Source of the DNA: Staphylococcus sp. NAM3COL9
GTDB taxonomy: Bacteria; Bacillota; Bacilli; Staphylococcales; Staphylococcaceae
Length of the DNA: 64,000 bases
Assembly: GCF_001431205.1 (NCBI RefSeq)
Contig: NZ_LGPC01000006.1
Span: 62,001 to 126,000, forward strand
Direction: 5' to 3'
In this document: in pieces, positions 1 through 10,085 of the stretch
How positions within the stretch are numbered: position 1 is the first letter of the stretch
Layout of the letters: each line of letters opens with the position of its first letter
Translations under genes and position numbers: made by a program
The notes under the pieces: model-generated
The model's database searches: none
The model's input: only the letters and a program-made list of their open reading frames with translations
Told to the model about the DNA's origin: nothing

Positions 1-2647
<2,647 letters not shown>

Positions 2648-2651
<4 letters not shown>

Positions 2652-3229
2652 GCTTCGTCTCCTAGAAACGTTACTTTGTTACCACTTAAAGAAGCAACTT
2701 TACATAATGATGAAACTGTCAGCCCTGATTGTTCTAGTCGCTCTCGACCAGGTTGGAAACTTTTCTCTACGACAATGCCAATGCCGACTGTAGTCGCATT
2801 CGCTTTTTCTACAATTTCGTTTAAACCAAGTGATGCATCGCCGTTCGCTAAAAAGTCATCTATGATTAATACGCGATCATGTTCACCTAAAAACTCTTCC
2901 GAAACAATGACCGTGCTTGTTGTGTTTTTCGTAAATGAATGGATGTCTGCTTGATATACATCTTTCTTCAATGTACTCGGCACTGCTTTTTTCGCAAATA
3001 GACACGGTACATCAAAGTGCATTGCAGCCATAATAGCTGGTGCAATACCTGAAGCCTCTATCGTTAATATTTTAGTAATACCTTCGTCCTTAAATTGCTC
3101 ATAAAATGTTTGTCCTACATTGTGCATTAACCTTGCATCGATTTGATGATTTAAAAATCCGTCTACTTTCAAAATCTTTTCATCAATAACGACACCATCT
3201 GCTTCTACTTTCTGTTTCAACAAATCCAC
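2648..3229 (-). CDS. xpt: Xanthine phosphoribosyltransferase
   Basis: Xpt condenses xanthine with PRPP to XMP in the cytosol, feeding GuaA. The 193-residue protein (S. aureus Xpt is about 192) contains the PRPP-binding signature VLIIDDFLANGDAS and the PRTase opening MDLLKQKVEADGVVIDEKIL. The start is a GTG at 3229 placed 9 bases after a strong GAGGAGG site; no better ATG exists nearby. It is the first gene of the operon and is preceded by a transcription terminator and, further up, a guanine aptamer, so expression should fall when guanine is plentiful. Identification is by whole-protein resemblance and operon order. Confidence 0.96.
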
Positions 3230-3256
3230 TCGAAAAACCTCCTCATTTTTTGTACA

Positions 3257-3288
3257 AAAAAAGTCCTAAACTAACTTAGTTTCAGGAT
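3257..3288 (-). terminator. Riboswitch-controlled terminator before xpt
   Basis: On the minus strand an imperfect hairpin (TCCT, bulged G, AAACT, loop, AGTTT, AGGA; 3265-3288) is followed by seven U residues (3257-3263). It sits just before the xpt Shine-Dalgarno and is the probable expression platform of the guanine riboswitch. Confidence 0.75.
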
Positions 3289-3492
3289 CTATGAGTGAAC
3301 TTGCAATACGAGAAGAAGCCCTGTTTCAACTTATAACTAATACTGTCCAAAATGTGTTTTTACATTCATTTCCCAACTTATATGTAAAAAGGTTATATTC
3401 GTGACAATAGTAATGATAAGTATTCTAAAACGTATACGTCTTGCTACGATTTAAAACATATGAATTCGAATTACTTATGTATTGTATAGGTT

Positions 3493-3562
3493 ACCCATAG
3501 TCATATCGTTAATGGCGACATGGTAGAAACTTCTAAAGCCTTATTCTTTAGATTATATGAGT
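3493..3562 (-). promoter_or_regulatory. Guanine (purine, xpt-type) riboswitch aptamer
   Basis: The minus strand carries the purine aptamer landmarks in order: P1 strand ACTCATA with TATAATC, the invariant AGTTTCTACC joining region, a P3 stem, and GACTATGGGT closing P1. The residue equivalent to position 74 of the B. subtilis xpt aptamer is C (GACTATG), which specifies guanine/hypoxanthine rather than adenine. P1 pairs 3556-3562 with 3493-3499. The distance from the aptamer end to the terminator hairpin is about 200 nt, longer than in the B. subtilis xpt leader. Confidence 0.9.
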
Positions 3563-3580
3563 TAGATAAATTATTAACTG

Positions 3581-3609
3581 ATGATAGCAAATTTTAGCTT
3601 TATTTTCAA
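3581..3609 (-). promoter_or_regulatory. Sigma-A promoter of xpt-pbuX-guaB
   Basis: TTGAAA (3604-3609) and TATCAT (3581-3586) on the minus strand are separated by 17 bp and lie directly upstream of the purine aptamer, so transcription would begin just before P1. Confidence 0.65.
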
Positions 3610-3740
3610 TACACATATTACAAGTAAGCGCTTCACCACGACCTTTTCATTACTTTTTTCCCGAAAGTGTAAACGTTTTATCTAGCGAGCAAATGATGTT
3701 TGTCAGAGTTATCATTTCGTTATATAATAAAATTGTATTC

Positions 3741-3766
3741 GTTTTATCTATATGTGAACTGGGTAA
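3741..3766 (+). promoter_or_regulatory. Sigma-B-type promoter for the YflT-like gene
   Basis: GTTTTA (3741-3746), 14 bp, then GGGTAA (3761-3766) matches the sigma-B pattern GTTTAA-N12-15-GGGTAT and lies about 40 bp upstream of a gene of the general-stress YflT family. The functional fit supports the call. Confidence 0.65.
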
Positions 3767-3807
3767 ATACTTAATAATCATTAAAACAATGGCTGGAGGG
3801 ATTTTAC

Positions 3808-4221
3808 ATGACAGATTTTACAATTGTACAAAATGAAGAAGAATTATTACAAAAAGTTAAAGAAAAAATTTCTAAAGGATATGATGAATCAGAACTATCC
3901 GTTTTATCTAGAACAAAACTCCATATTAATGAATTACATAATTCCGAAGTGAGTTTAATAGCTACAAGTGGATCATTTAGCGATAAAGTTGCTAAGATCA
4001 TGACTGGTGAAGACGGTGAAGAAGTTGTCTTATCTCACTATGATATTACAGATGATGAAAAAGAACATTATAGAAATGAAATATTAAACGATAAATACAT
4101 TATCGTAGCTGCGAGAGATACTTCTTCACATGCAGAAGTAGAAAAAACAAACGCGGCTTATGAAGATGGATCAGTTGTTGGGCATCACTATGCCGAAGAA
4201 TCAAACGGTCCAAAATCGTAA
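3808..4221 (+). CDS. General stress protein, YflT/GSP17M-like
   Basis: A 137-residue acidic soluble protein resembling the heat-inducible general stress protein family (YflT, GSP17M). It opens with MTDFTIVQNEEELLQKVKEK, has a central conserved stretch around KVAKIMTGEDGEE, and ends in a region rich in Glu and His. No enzymatic motif is visible and the biochemical role of the family is unknown. The ATG at 3808 follows GGAGGG at good spacing. It is monocistronic: a sigma-B-type promoter lies upstream and a strong hairpin terminator downstream. The stress assignment rests on family resemblance plus the promoter. Confidence 0.8.
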   Translation: MTDFTIVQNEEELLQKVKEKISKGYDESELSVLSRTKLHINELHNSEVSLIATSGSFSDKVAKIMTGEDGEEVVLSHYDITDDEKEHYRNEILNDKYIIVAARDTSSHAEVEKTNAAYEDGSVVGHHYAEESNGPKS

Positions 4222-4336
4222 GTATATGCTTATTGTAATTATTTTGATTCTGGTATATAAATGCAATATGCTATGTTGTAAATATAAGTTAGAGACTATA
4301 CAGTAGTTGACTAAAGATTTAGTCAGTCTTGTGGGA

Positions 4337-4375
4337 GCGGGACAGAAATCAAAATTGATTTCTGTCCCGCCCTTT
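4337..4375. terminator. Strong hairpin terminator (GGGACAGAAAT-type repeat)
   Basis: A 16-bp inverted repeat, 4337-4352 with 4355-4370 (core GGGACAGAAATCAA), is followed by CCTTTTT. This sequence type recurs in staphylococcal intergenic regions; a related copy is at 29975-30014. Confidence 0.8.
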
Positions 4376-4478
4376 TTCAATTACATAATAATTATTAACA
4401 ATGTATAGAACATATGTTAATAAATTACAAATATAACTATTATGTTATAATGAACGCAATAATTTTGGGGGTGTGTCT

Positions 4479-5141
4479 ATGGAATTTAAAGCCGTAACGT
4501 CAATTAATGATCCATTGTTCAAATCAGCTTTAAAGATATATGACGAAAAGTTTGATATCGGATTATCTGAGGATGAACAAATATTTAAACAATCGTTAAA
4601 AAACGAACATACTAAAGATGATTATCTATTTTTGGTTGGCATCGAGTCAGAAAAACCAGTGAGTTTAGCTACTGCTCACTATGAAGCAACGACGAACTCA
4701 GCTTTTTTAATTTATTTAATAGCTCTTGATCAACCTAACCATGATGAATTAATTAATTTAACATTGAAACGTATGGAAAAAGAAATCAATAAATTATCAA
4801 ATCAACTACATGCTCATGATGCTAACTTCATCATGTTAGAAGTTCCAAAAGAACCTGAAGAAGTATCTGAAGACGAAATAACGATTATGGATAATAGACG
4901 TCAGTTTTTATTCGAAAATGGTTTCGAACGACAATATGATATTGATTATTTAGCACCAAGTCTGAAAGGTTTTTCTGAGGGGCGACCTATGGATTTATTT
5001 ATTAAAGCTAATATCGAATTAACTAAAGACATTTATGGACCAAGTATTAAATCAAATTATATTTTGAAGTATGTATTTGCTAATAGAATATCTAGAAGTG
5101 TTATTTATCCTTTACTCACGGAAATGGATTTGCGCAAATGA
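4479..5141 (+). CDS. GNAT-like N-acetyltransferase family protein, function unknown
   Basis: A 220-residue soluble protein. The middle (SLATAHYEATTNSAFLIYLI) and the later segment RRQFLFENGFERQYDIDYL resemble beta4/beta5 and the C-terminal strands of a GNAT fold, and the region between is helical. I cannot name a substrate, and the acetyl-CoA loop is not textbook, so this is a family-level guess. The ATG at 4479 is preferred to a GTG six bases earlier because GGGGG at 4467-4471 gives proper spacing only to the ATG. S. aureus has hypothetical genes in the same place between the nfrA region and xpt. Confidence 0.7.
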   Translation: MEFKAVTSINDPLFKSALKIYDEKFDIGLSEDEQIFKQSLKNEHTKDDYLFLVGIESEKPVSLATAHYEATTNSAFLIYLIALDQPNHDELINLTLKRMEKEINKLSNQLHAHDANFIMLEVPKEPEEVSEDEITIMDNRRQFLFENGFERQYDIDYLAPSLKGFSEGRPMDLFIKANIELTKDIYGPSIKSNYILKYVFANRISRSVIYPLLTEMDLRK

Positions 5142-5266
5142 TAGCAGGCACCACTTGAAATCACTGTTAAAACAGTTTAGACTAACATAGAGGTAAGACT
5201 GACGTTTCACTAACCGAAGACAAACGTCCGTATACATAAATCACTTATATGAAAGGACTTATTACT

Positions 5267-6307
5267 ATGTTAACTAAAGAATTTGCACTACGTGTAGAGC
5301 TAAGTGAAAAACAAGTCCGTAAAATTGTTCAACATTTAGAAGAACGCGGTTACCAACTTAGCAAAACCGAATACCGTGGCCGTGAAGCTACAGATTTCAA
5401 AGAAGAGGATATTGAGCTTTTCCAAGAGGTTGCCGAAAAAGTTAAACAAACTAATAGTTATGATTTAGCTTTCGAAGAATTAGAAAAAGAAAAAGACTTC
5501 CTACAAGTACTTGTTAAAGAAAATGACAGTAATCTACCTACTGACCAAAATGTTTCTAAACTTGTAGATGACTTACGTTCTGAAATCCAAAAAATGCGTG
5601 ACGAACGCCAAATGCTTGGCCAAATGATTAACCAAGTACACCAACAACAACATGAATTACATGAAATGCAAAATCAAATCACATCAAAATTAGATGCTAA
5701 CACTGAATCATTAAAGGCTATCCAAACATCAACGGATGAAATTAAGACAACTCAAAATGTGATTCAAGATTCTCAAAAAGAACAATCAGAACTTGTGAAA
5801 TCTAATGTTGAAACTGACAATATTACTGCTTCTGCGAGTACAACTGCTGGCAAAGGTGATAAGTTAACTGATCATACTACTGAACAAGCTTCAGCTACTA
5901 CTACACATCCAGCTAAAGATAGTAAAGTAAGTACTGAAAACACTTCAAACCCAGTTCAAGTAGAAAATAGTGAGATTGCGCAAGTTGGTGCTCAACCATC
6001 TTCTATAGCTAATCCAGCAACTGATGATAGCAAAGTTGCTTCAACTACAAATGAGACAGCTAAAGAAACTAACACAACAAGCGCTTCAGCTACAGCATCT
6101 TCAGAAGAAAAAGATACAACTTCAGTTGATAAAGCTAAAGATGACTCTGTCCAAAAAACACCAGACAATGATCAAGCTACTGAAATAGTATCATCTAGTG
6201 AGCAAGAAGCATCTTCAGAGCAAACGCACGCTTATGAATCACCACTTGCTAAAGAAGAACCAAAAGATGAACGCAAAGGATTTTTTGCTCGTTTATTCAA
6301 TCTATAA
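5267..6307 (+). CDS. MerR-like N-terminal, coiled-coil, low-complexity protein of unknown function
   Basis: A 346-residue protein in three parts. Residues 1-55 look like a MerR-type helix-turn-helix (FALRVELSEKQVRKIVQHLE with GYQLSKTEYRG). Residues about 90-185 are a strongly heptad-like, Gln/Glu-rich coiled coil. Residues about 190-330 are a Ser/Thr/Ala/Glu/Asp-rich disordered linker. It ends in a short basic-hydrophobic tail, ERKGFFARLFNL. The ATG at 5267 is chosen over one at 5249 because AAAGGA lies between them at ideal spacing. The layout suggests a DNA-binding head tethered to another site by the tail, but no function can be named. A terminator follows at 6331. Confidence 0.75.
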   Translation: MLTKEFALRVELSEKQVRKIVQHLEERGYQLSKTEYRGREATDFKEEDIELFQEVAEKVKQTNSYDLAFEELEKEKDFLQVLVKENDSNLPTDQNVSKLVDDLRSEIQKMRDERQMLGQMINQVHQQQHELHEMQNQITSKLDANTESLKAIQTSTDEIKTTQNVIQDSQKEQSELVKSNVETDNITASASTTAGKGDKLTDHTTEQASATTTHPAKDSKVSTENTSNPVQVENSEIAQVGAQPSSIANPATDDSKVASTTNETAKETNTTSASATASSEEKDTTSVDKAKDDSVQKTPDNDQATEIVSSSEQEASSEQTHAYESPLAKEEPKDERKGFFARLFNL

Positions 6308-6330
6308 AAGAAACTATAATTATATAAAAA

Positions 6331-6362
6331 AGCCATCCCAACAATCAAGGGATGGCTTTTTT
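6331..6362 (+). terminator. Rho-independent terminator
   Basis: AGCCATCCC (6331-6339) pairs with GGGATGGCT (6349-6357) and is followed by TTTTTT, 24 bp after the coiled-coil gene. Confidence 0.85.
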
Positions 6363-6567
6363 ATATAATTATCCAGTATATTACCTTCTACCTCATTAAA
6401 AACCTTCCTAGCAGTGTCTCACTGCATTTCATTATTGTCAGAATATAAAGTCATTTTCATTTTCAAATTTTCTTGCAAAATAGACTTGAATATTATCAAT
6501 TTTTCTAATATCCTTAGTATGCTTATCGGAATTAAAAATTAAATTATGAAAGTGTAGGTCCTGCTTT

Positions 6568-7947
6568 ATGTTATTAACAATTCTTAACATCGTCATTTTT
6601 ATGGCCTTCCTCATCGGATTATATGTAATGGCTAAACGACACGTCTCATTTCCAAAACGTGTTTTCAGTGCATTAGGTGTAGGTATCATTTATGGTATTT
6701 TCATTCATCTAATTTATGGTGTGGATTCTACGATAACTAAACAAACAACAGACTGGTTTAGTATTGTCGGAGATGGCTATATCGCATTATTACAAATGAT
6801 AGTAATGCCCCTAATCTTTATTTCAATCGTTTCCGCTTTCACTAAAATTCAAATTGGAGAAAAGTTTGCTAAAATCGGCATTTATATTTTTATGTTCTTA
6901 ATCGGCACAGTTACTATCGCAGCTATCGTTGGTATTGTATCTGCCCTTGTTTTTGGCTTAGATGCTTCATCTATCGATTTAGGGAGTGCTGAAAGTGCAA
7001 GAGGTAATGAACTCGCAAGTCAAGCTAAAGGCATGACTGCCGATACATTGCCACAGCAAATCTTAGAGTTACTACCAAGTAATCCATTCTTAGATTTCAC
7101 AGGTCAACGCACAACTTCTACTATTGCAGTCGTTATATTTGCTGCATTTATTGGTTTTGCATTTTTACGTGTAATGCGTAAACAACCTGAAAGCGGAAAT
7201 ATCTTAAAACGTGGTATCGATGCATTGTATAACTTAGTAATGGCAATTGTAACGTTCGTATTACGTTTAACACCTTATGGTATTTTAGCCATTATGACAT
7301 CAACTATTGCCACAAGTGATTTCGGTGCAATATGGACATTAGGTAAATTTGTGCTCGCATCTTATGCATCCCTTATCGTAATGTATATCATTCACTTACT
7401 TATTGTTACAGGCTTAGGATTAAACCCTATTACTTTCGTTAAGAAAACGGGTGAAGTACTATTATTTGCCTTTACGTCTCGTTCAAGTGCAGGATCATTA
7501 CCACTTAACGTACAAACTCAAAAAAATCGTTTAGGTGTACCAGACGGCATTGCTAATTTCTCTGCCTCATTTGGTTTATCTATCGGACAGAATGGTTGTG
7601 CTGGTATTTATCCAGCTATGTTAGCTATCATGGTAGCACCTGCTGCCGGCGTTGAAGTTAACTTACAATTTATATTGGCAGTTATCGGCGTTGTCATTAT
7701 TAGTTCATTTGGTGTAGCTGGTGTTGGTGGCGGCGCAACGTTTGCTTCAATCATCGTATTGTCTACACTGAACTTACCTGTAGCACTTGCAGGTGTGTTA
7801 ATTTCTGTAGAACCATTAATTGATATGGGTCGTACTGCTCTGAACGTCAATGACTCTTTACTTGCAGGCACAGGTACAGCTAAACTGACAGACAACTTAG
7901 ATAAAGACGCTTATAACTCAGAAGAATATGGTGAAATTACAGGCTAA
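6568..7947 (+). CDS. tcyP: L-cystine:cation symporter TcyP (DAACS family)
   Basis: A secondary transporter of the dicarboxylate/amino acid:cation symporter family that imports L-cystine. The 459-residue protein closely follows B. subtilis TcyP as I recall it: N-terminal helix, AKRHVSFPKRVFSALG, LLQMIVMPLIFISI, the Ser-rich hairpin TSRSSAGSLPLNVQ, GQNGCAGIYPAM and the C-terminal IDMGRTALNVNDS. The spacing GTAGGT...ATG is acceptable though the Shine-Dalgarno is weak. A sodium symporter gene sits next to nfrA in S. aureus as well, which supports orthology. The upstream 130 bp contains no gene; a GGAATTA element there might be a CymR half site, but that is not supported well enough to annotate. 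Confidence 0.9.
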   Translation: MLLTILNIVIFMAFLIGLYVMAKRHVSFPKRVFSALGVGIIYGIFIHLIYGVDSTITKQTTDWFSIVGDGYIALLQMIVMPLIFISIVSAFTKIQIGEKFAKIGIYIFMFLIGTVTIAAIVGIVSALVFGLDASSIDLGSAESARGNELASQAKGMTADTLPQQILELLPSNPFLDFTGQRTTSTIAVVIFAAFIGFAFLRVMRKQPESGNILKRGIDALYNLVMAIVTFVLRLTPYGILAIMTSTIATSDFGAIWTLGKFVLASYASLIVMYIIHLLIVTGLGLNPITFVKKTGEVLLFAFTSRSSAGSLPLNVQTQKNRLGVPDGIANFSASFGLSIGQNGCAGIYPAMLAIMVAPAAGVEVNLQFILAVIGVVIISSFGVAGVGGGATFASIIVLSTLNLPVALAGVLISVEPLIDMGRTALNVNDSLLAGTGTAKLTDNLDKDAYNSEEYGEITG

Positions 7948-8012
7948 TCAGCCTTTAACCCAAACCATCATTGTGCATTAATTGTTCTAACTATGATTAA
8001 AATAACAAATGT

Positions 8013-8060
8013 AAAAACCTTCCCAAACCGTGTCGTTTCACGTTGTTTAGGAAGGTTTTT
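8013..8060. terminator. Bidirectional terminator between tcyP and the convergent gene
   Basis: AAAAACCTTCC (8013-8023) pairs with GGAAGGTTTTT (8050-8060). A T-run follows on both strands, serving tcyP and the minus-strand gene that ends at 8068. Confidence 0.8.
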
Positions 8061-8067
8061 ATTTTAT

Positions 8068-8643
8068 TTAATATTCTGGTTTGAACGGTCCCCAAGTGAT
8101 TCTTTCTTTACCGTCTAGCGGAATCGTATCTATTTCTTTTGATACATCATCAAACCATTTTAAAAAAGCGGGGTCTTTTTCCAAATATGCCTCAACGCTT
8201 TCTTGCGTGACATCATGTAAATACCAAGCTTTACTTTCAAATTCATATTGAATTTGAGCATATGCTAACCTAACTTTGTCTACGCTATCGTATAAACAAT
8301 TCACTTGTTTCACTAAATTCGGAGCTTGAGAAACAATACTACCTGAAATAATTTTTTTATGCGTTTCATTAACCAAATCATTCCACATTCTGAGTTGGCC
8401 ATCCATTTGAAAAAACAAATCGATTGTTGAATCTTTCTCATCAAAGGTGATTAAAATAAATATGCGTTCAGCTGTATGATCTACTGAATTGATTGCTGTT
8501 ACAAGAACTTTTTGCGCCATTTTCGCCCAATACTTTTGTGCTTCTTCCGGGGTTAGTTTTCTCTCCGATGAATAAATATATTGATTATTTAGGTCACGTC
8601 CATTAGTCTCATACGTTTTTTTTCTAAAAAATCTATTAAACAT
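8068..8643 (-). CDS. Conserved hypothetical protein
   Basis: A soluble protein of about 191 residues with no family I can name. Its middle alternates hydrophobic strands and acidic residues (RIFILITFDEKD, IDLFFQMDGQLRMWND), followed by helices and a C-terminal WFDDVSKEID...WGPFKPEY. No signal peptide or membrane segment is present. The start is uncertain: the Shine-Dalgarno GGAAGGGGG ends at about 8659, giving the best spacing to a TTG at 8649; the first ATG is at 8643 and an upstream TTG at 8658 is too close. It is convergent with tcyP and follows nfrA by 76 bp on the same strand. Confidence 0.7.
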   Translation of the reverse strand: MFNRFFRKKTYETNGRDLNNQYIYSSERKLTPEEAQKYWAKMAQKVLVTAINSVDHTAERIFILITFDEKDSTIDLFFQMDGQLRMWNDLVNETHKKIISGSIVSQAPNLVKQVNCLYDSVDKVRLAYAQIQYEFESKAWYLHDVTQESVEAYLEKDPAFLKWFDDVSKEIDTIPLDGKERITWGPFKPEY

Positions 8644-8719
8644 GCTCAAATTAGCCAACCCCCTTCCTTAATGTAATGCGTTTGTGAAAATGAAACACTT
8701 TAAGTACCTTGCTATTATA

Positions 8720-9475
8720 TTATTTTCTTATAAAGCCAGATCTATTCAATTGATCTAACATATTTAATCTTTGTTTTGCGCTCATAAAACTCGCGATTTG
8801 ATTAGACCATGTTTCACTACGTTCACCGTTCGTACGCGATTTATAATAATCGCTTATGGTTTGATCATATATTTGTAAACTTTCCTTTTGCTCGTCTTTA
8901 TCGCTATTATATCTATCTCGATGAAAAACATGGTCAAATGGTAAACGCGGTTTCGGGCTGCCATCTTCCCCATCTTCAGGTATACCGAGTGCCATACCAA
9001 ACAGAGGAAAAGTGTGCTCAGGTAGGTCTAATACTTCTTTAACGCGCTCAATATCATTTCTTAATGAGCCTAGATAGACGATCCCATAGCCCATATCTTC
9101 TGCTGTAGTAGCGATATTTTGTGCTACTAACGTTGCATCTATCGTACCAACAAGTAAGCCTTCCGCAGATTCAAATGATGTCTCCATTTGATGTTTAGAA
9201 TCTTCATTTACTATTGAGTGTCTATAATAGTCCATTACAAAAACAAACAAATAGCCATTTTCTACGACATAAGGCTGTCCAGATACTTCTTTCAAATCTT
9301 CTTTTATCTCAGGATCTTCTATACCTATAATGGAATAAGCTTGTAAATAACTAGAAGTCGAAGCGCTTTGTCCTGCCTCAACAAGTTGTTTAATATACTC
9401 TTCTGGAATAGGCTCTTTCTTAAAATTTCTGACTGAATGGTGTTTTTTCAATAAGTTGTAAACGTGATCAGACAT
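8720..9475 (-). CDS. nfrA: NADPH-dependent FMN oxidoreductase (nitroreductase) NfrA
   Basis: A flavin-dependent nitroreductase-family enzyme that uses NADPH to reduce nitro compounds and disulfides and is linked to redox stress in S. aureus. The 251 residues match the family length. The FMN-binding N-terminus HHSVRNFKKEPIPEEY, the dimer-interface GQSASTSSYLQAYSIIG and the flavin-site motif ATTAEDMGYGIVYLGSLRND are clear. Near the C-terminus PRLPFDHVFHRDRY resembles the S. aureus protein. Start ATG at 9475, with GAGGAGCGATAGC upstream. It lies between tcyP and the peroxide-defence genes, as in S. aureus. Confidence 0.93.
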   Translation of the reverse strand: MSDHVYNLLKKHHSVRNFKKEPIPEEYIKQLVEAGQSASTSSYLQAYSIIGIEDPEIKEDLKEVSGQPYVVENGYLFVFVMDYYRHSIVNEDSKHQMETSFESAEGLLVGTIDATLVAQNIATTAEDMGYGIVYLGSLRNDIERVKEVLDLPEHTFPLFGMALGIPEDGEDGSPKPRLPFDHVFHRDRYNSDKDEQKESLQIYDQTISDYYKSRTNGERSETWSNQIASFMSAKQRLNMLDQLNRSGFIRK

Positions 9476-9660
9476 GCTATCGCTCCTCTGTGCGTAATAT
9501 AATCATAGCTTAACAAAAGTATATTTTGTTTCCTTACGTTATGTTTACCCATTTTCCACCTTTCTTAAAAGATTTGAAAGTAATTAAGTTTATGGTTAGC
9601 ATAATATTAACTATATTCTGAAAAAAGTAGTGCTAAGATTTCATGACTCAAGCCAATACA

Positions 9661-9899
9661 ACCTATGAAACAATCGTATAACGGCATAGTAGAACATGAG
9701 GCGACTCTACAGAATTACTCGGTAACCCCGTCAAGTCTGTTAAATGGCTTGCACAAAACTCGCAACGCACGATAAAAAATTACTCAAAGGTCATATCATT
9801 TCTTCAGGTACCTTTATATCACCTATCCCTGTAAAACTAGGATCTTATAAAGCGGAATATAGCAATGTTGGACAAGTAGTTGTCATATTTGTAGACTAA
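9661..9899 (+). pseudogene. Decayed 3' end of a 2-keto-4-pentenoate hydratase gene
   Basis: Three frames must be joined to read a hydratase C-terminus: YNGIVEHE, then DSTELLGNPVKSVKWLA, then DKKLLKGHIISSGTFISPIPVKLGSY and a last stretch to VVIFVD followed by a stop. The motif LLGNP..VKWLA and the ending with KxGxxIxxG-type spacing match the fumarylacetoacetate-hydrolase-like hydratase family, including the intact gene at 15499-16275 (LGNPLEAVVWLAKAL). At least two single-base frameshifts are needed, and nothing recognisable of the N-terminal two thirds remains upstream. The reading depends on frame reconstruction by eye. Confidence 0.7.
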
Positions 9900-9915
9900 C
9901 CTCTTCTTTACTCAC

Positions 9916-9945
9916 GGCACAGATTATTTTTGTGCCTTTTTTCTC
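9916..9945 (+). terminator. Terminator after the hydratase relic
   Basis: GGCACA (9916-9921) pairs with TGTGCC (9931-9936), followed by TTTTTTC. It is retained although the gene before it is broken. Confidence 0.65.
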
Positions 9946-10026
9946 GTCAATCAAATGGCATATACTTTCGTAATGCATACTATAATTCACAAATCATTTA
10001 AAATAATTCATTTAACCAATAGATAT

Positions 10027-10052
10027 GTTTCTCTTTATCCTAATGTGGAAAA
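10027..10052 (+). promoter_or_regulatory. Candidate sigma-B promoter of katE
   Basis: GTTTCT (10027-10032), 14 bp, GGAAAA (10047-10052) resembles the sigma-B pattern, 34 bp before the katE start. B. subtilis katE is a sigma-B gene, which makes the weak match more plausible. Confidence 0.45.
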
Positions 10053-10085
10053 TACTAAATGTACGTAAAGATAGGGGGTATTTTA

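Noticed and set aside
6500-6560. GGAATTA element before tcyP as a CymR site
   Set aside because: Only a core half matches what I remember of the CymR motif; the flanks do not, so it is not annotated.
6438-6689. 83-codon minus-strand frame upstream of and into tcyP
   Set aside because: It overlaps the tcyP start, has no ribosome site and no recognisable protein features; it is more likely the antisense of tcyP and its leader.
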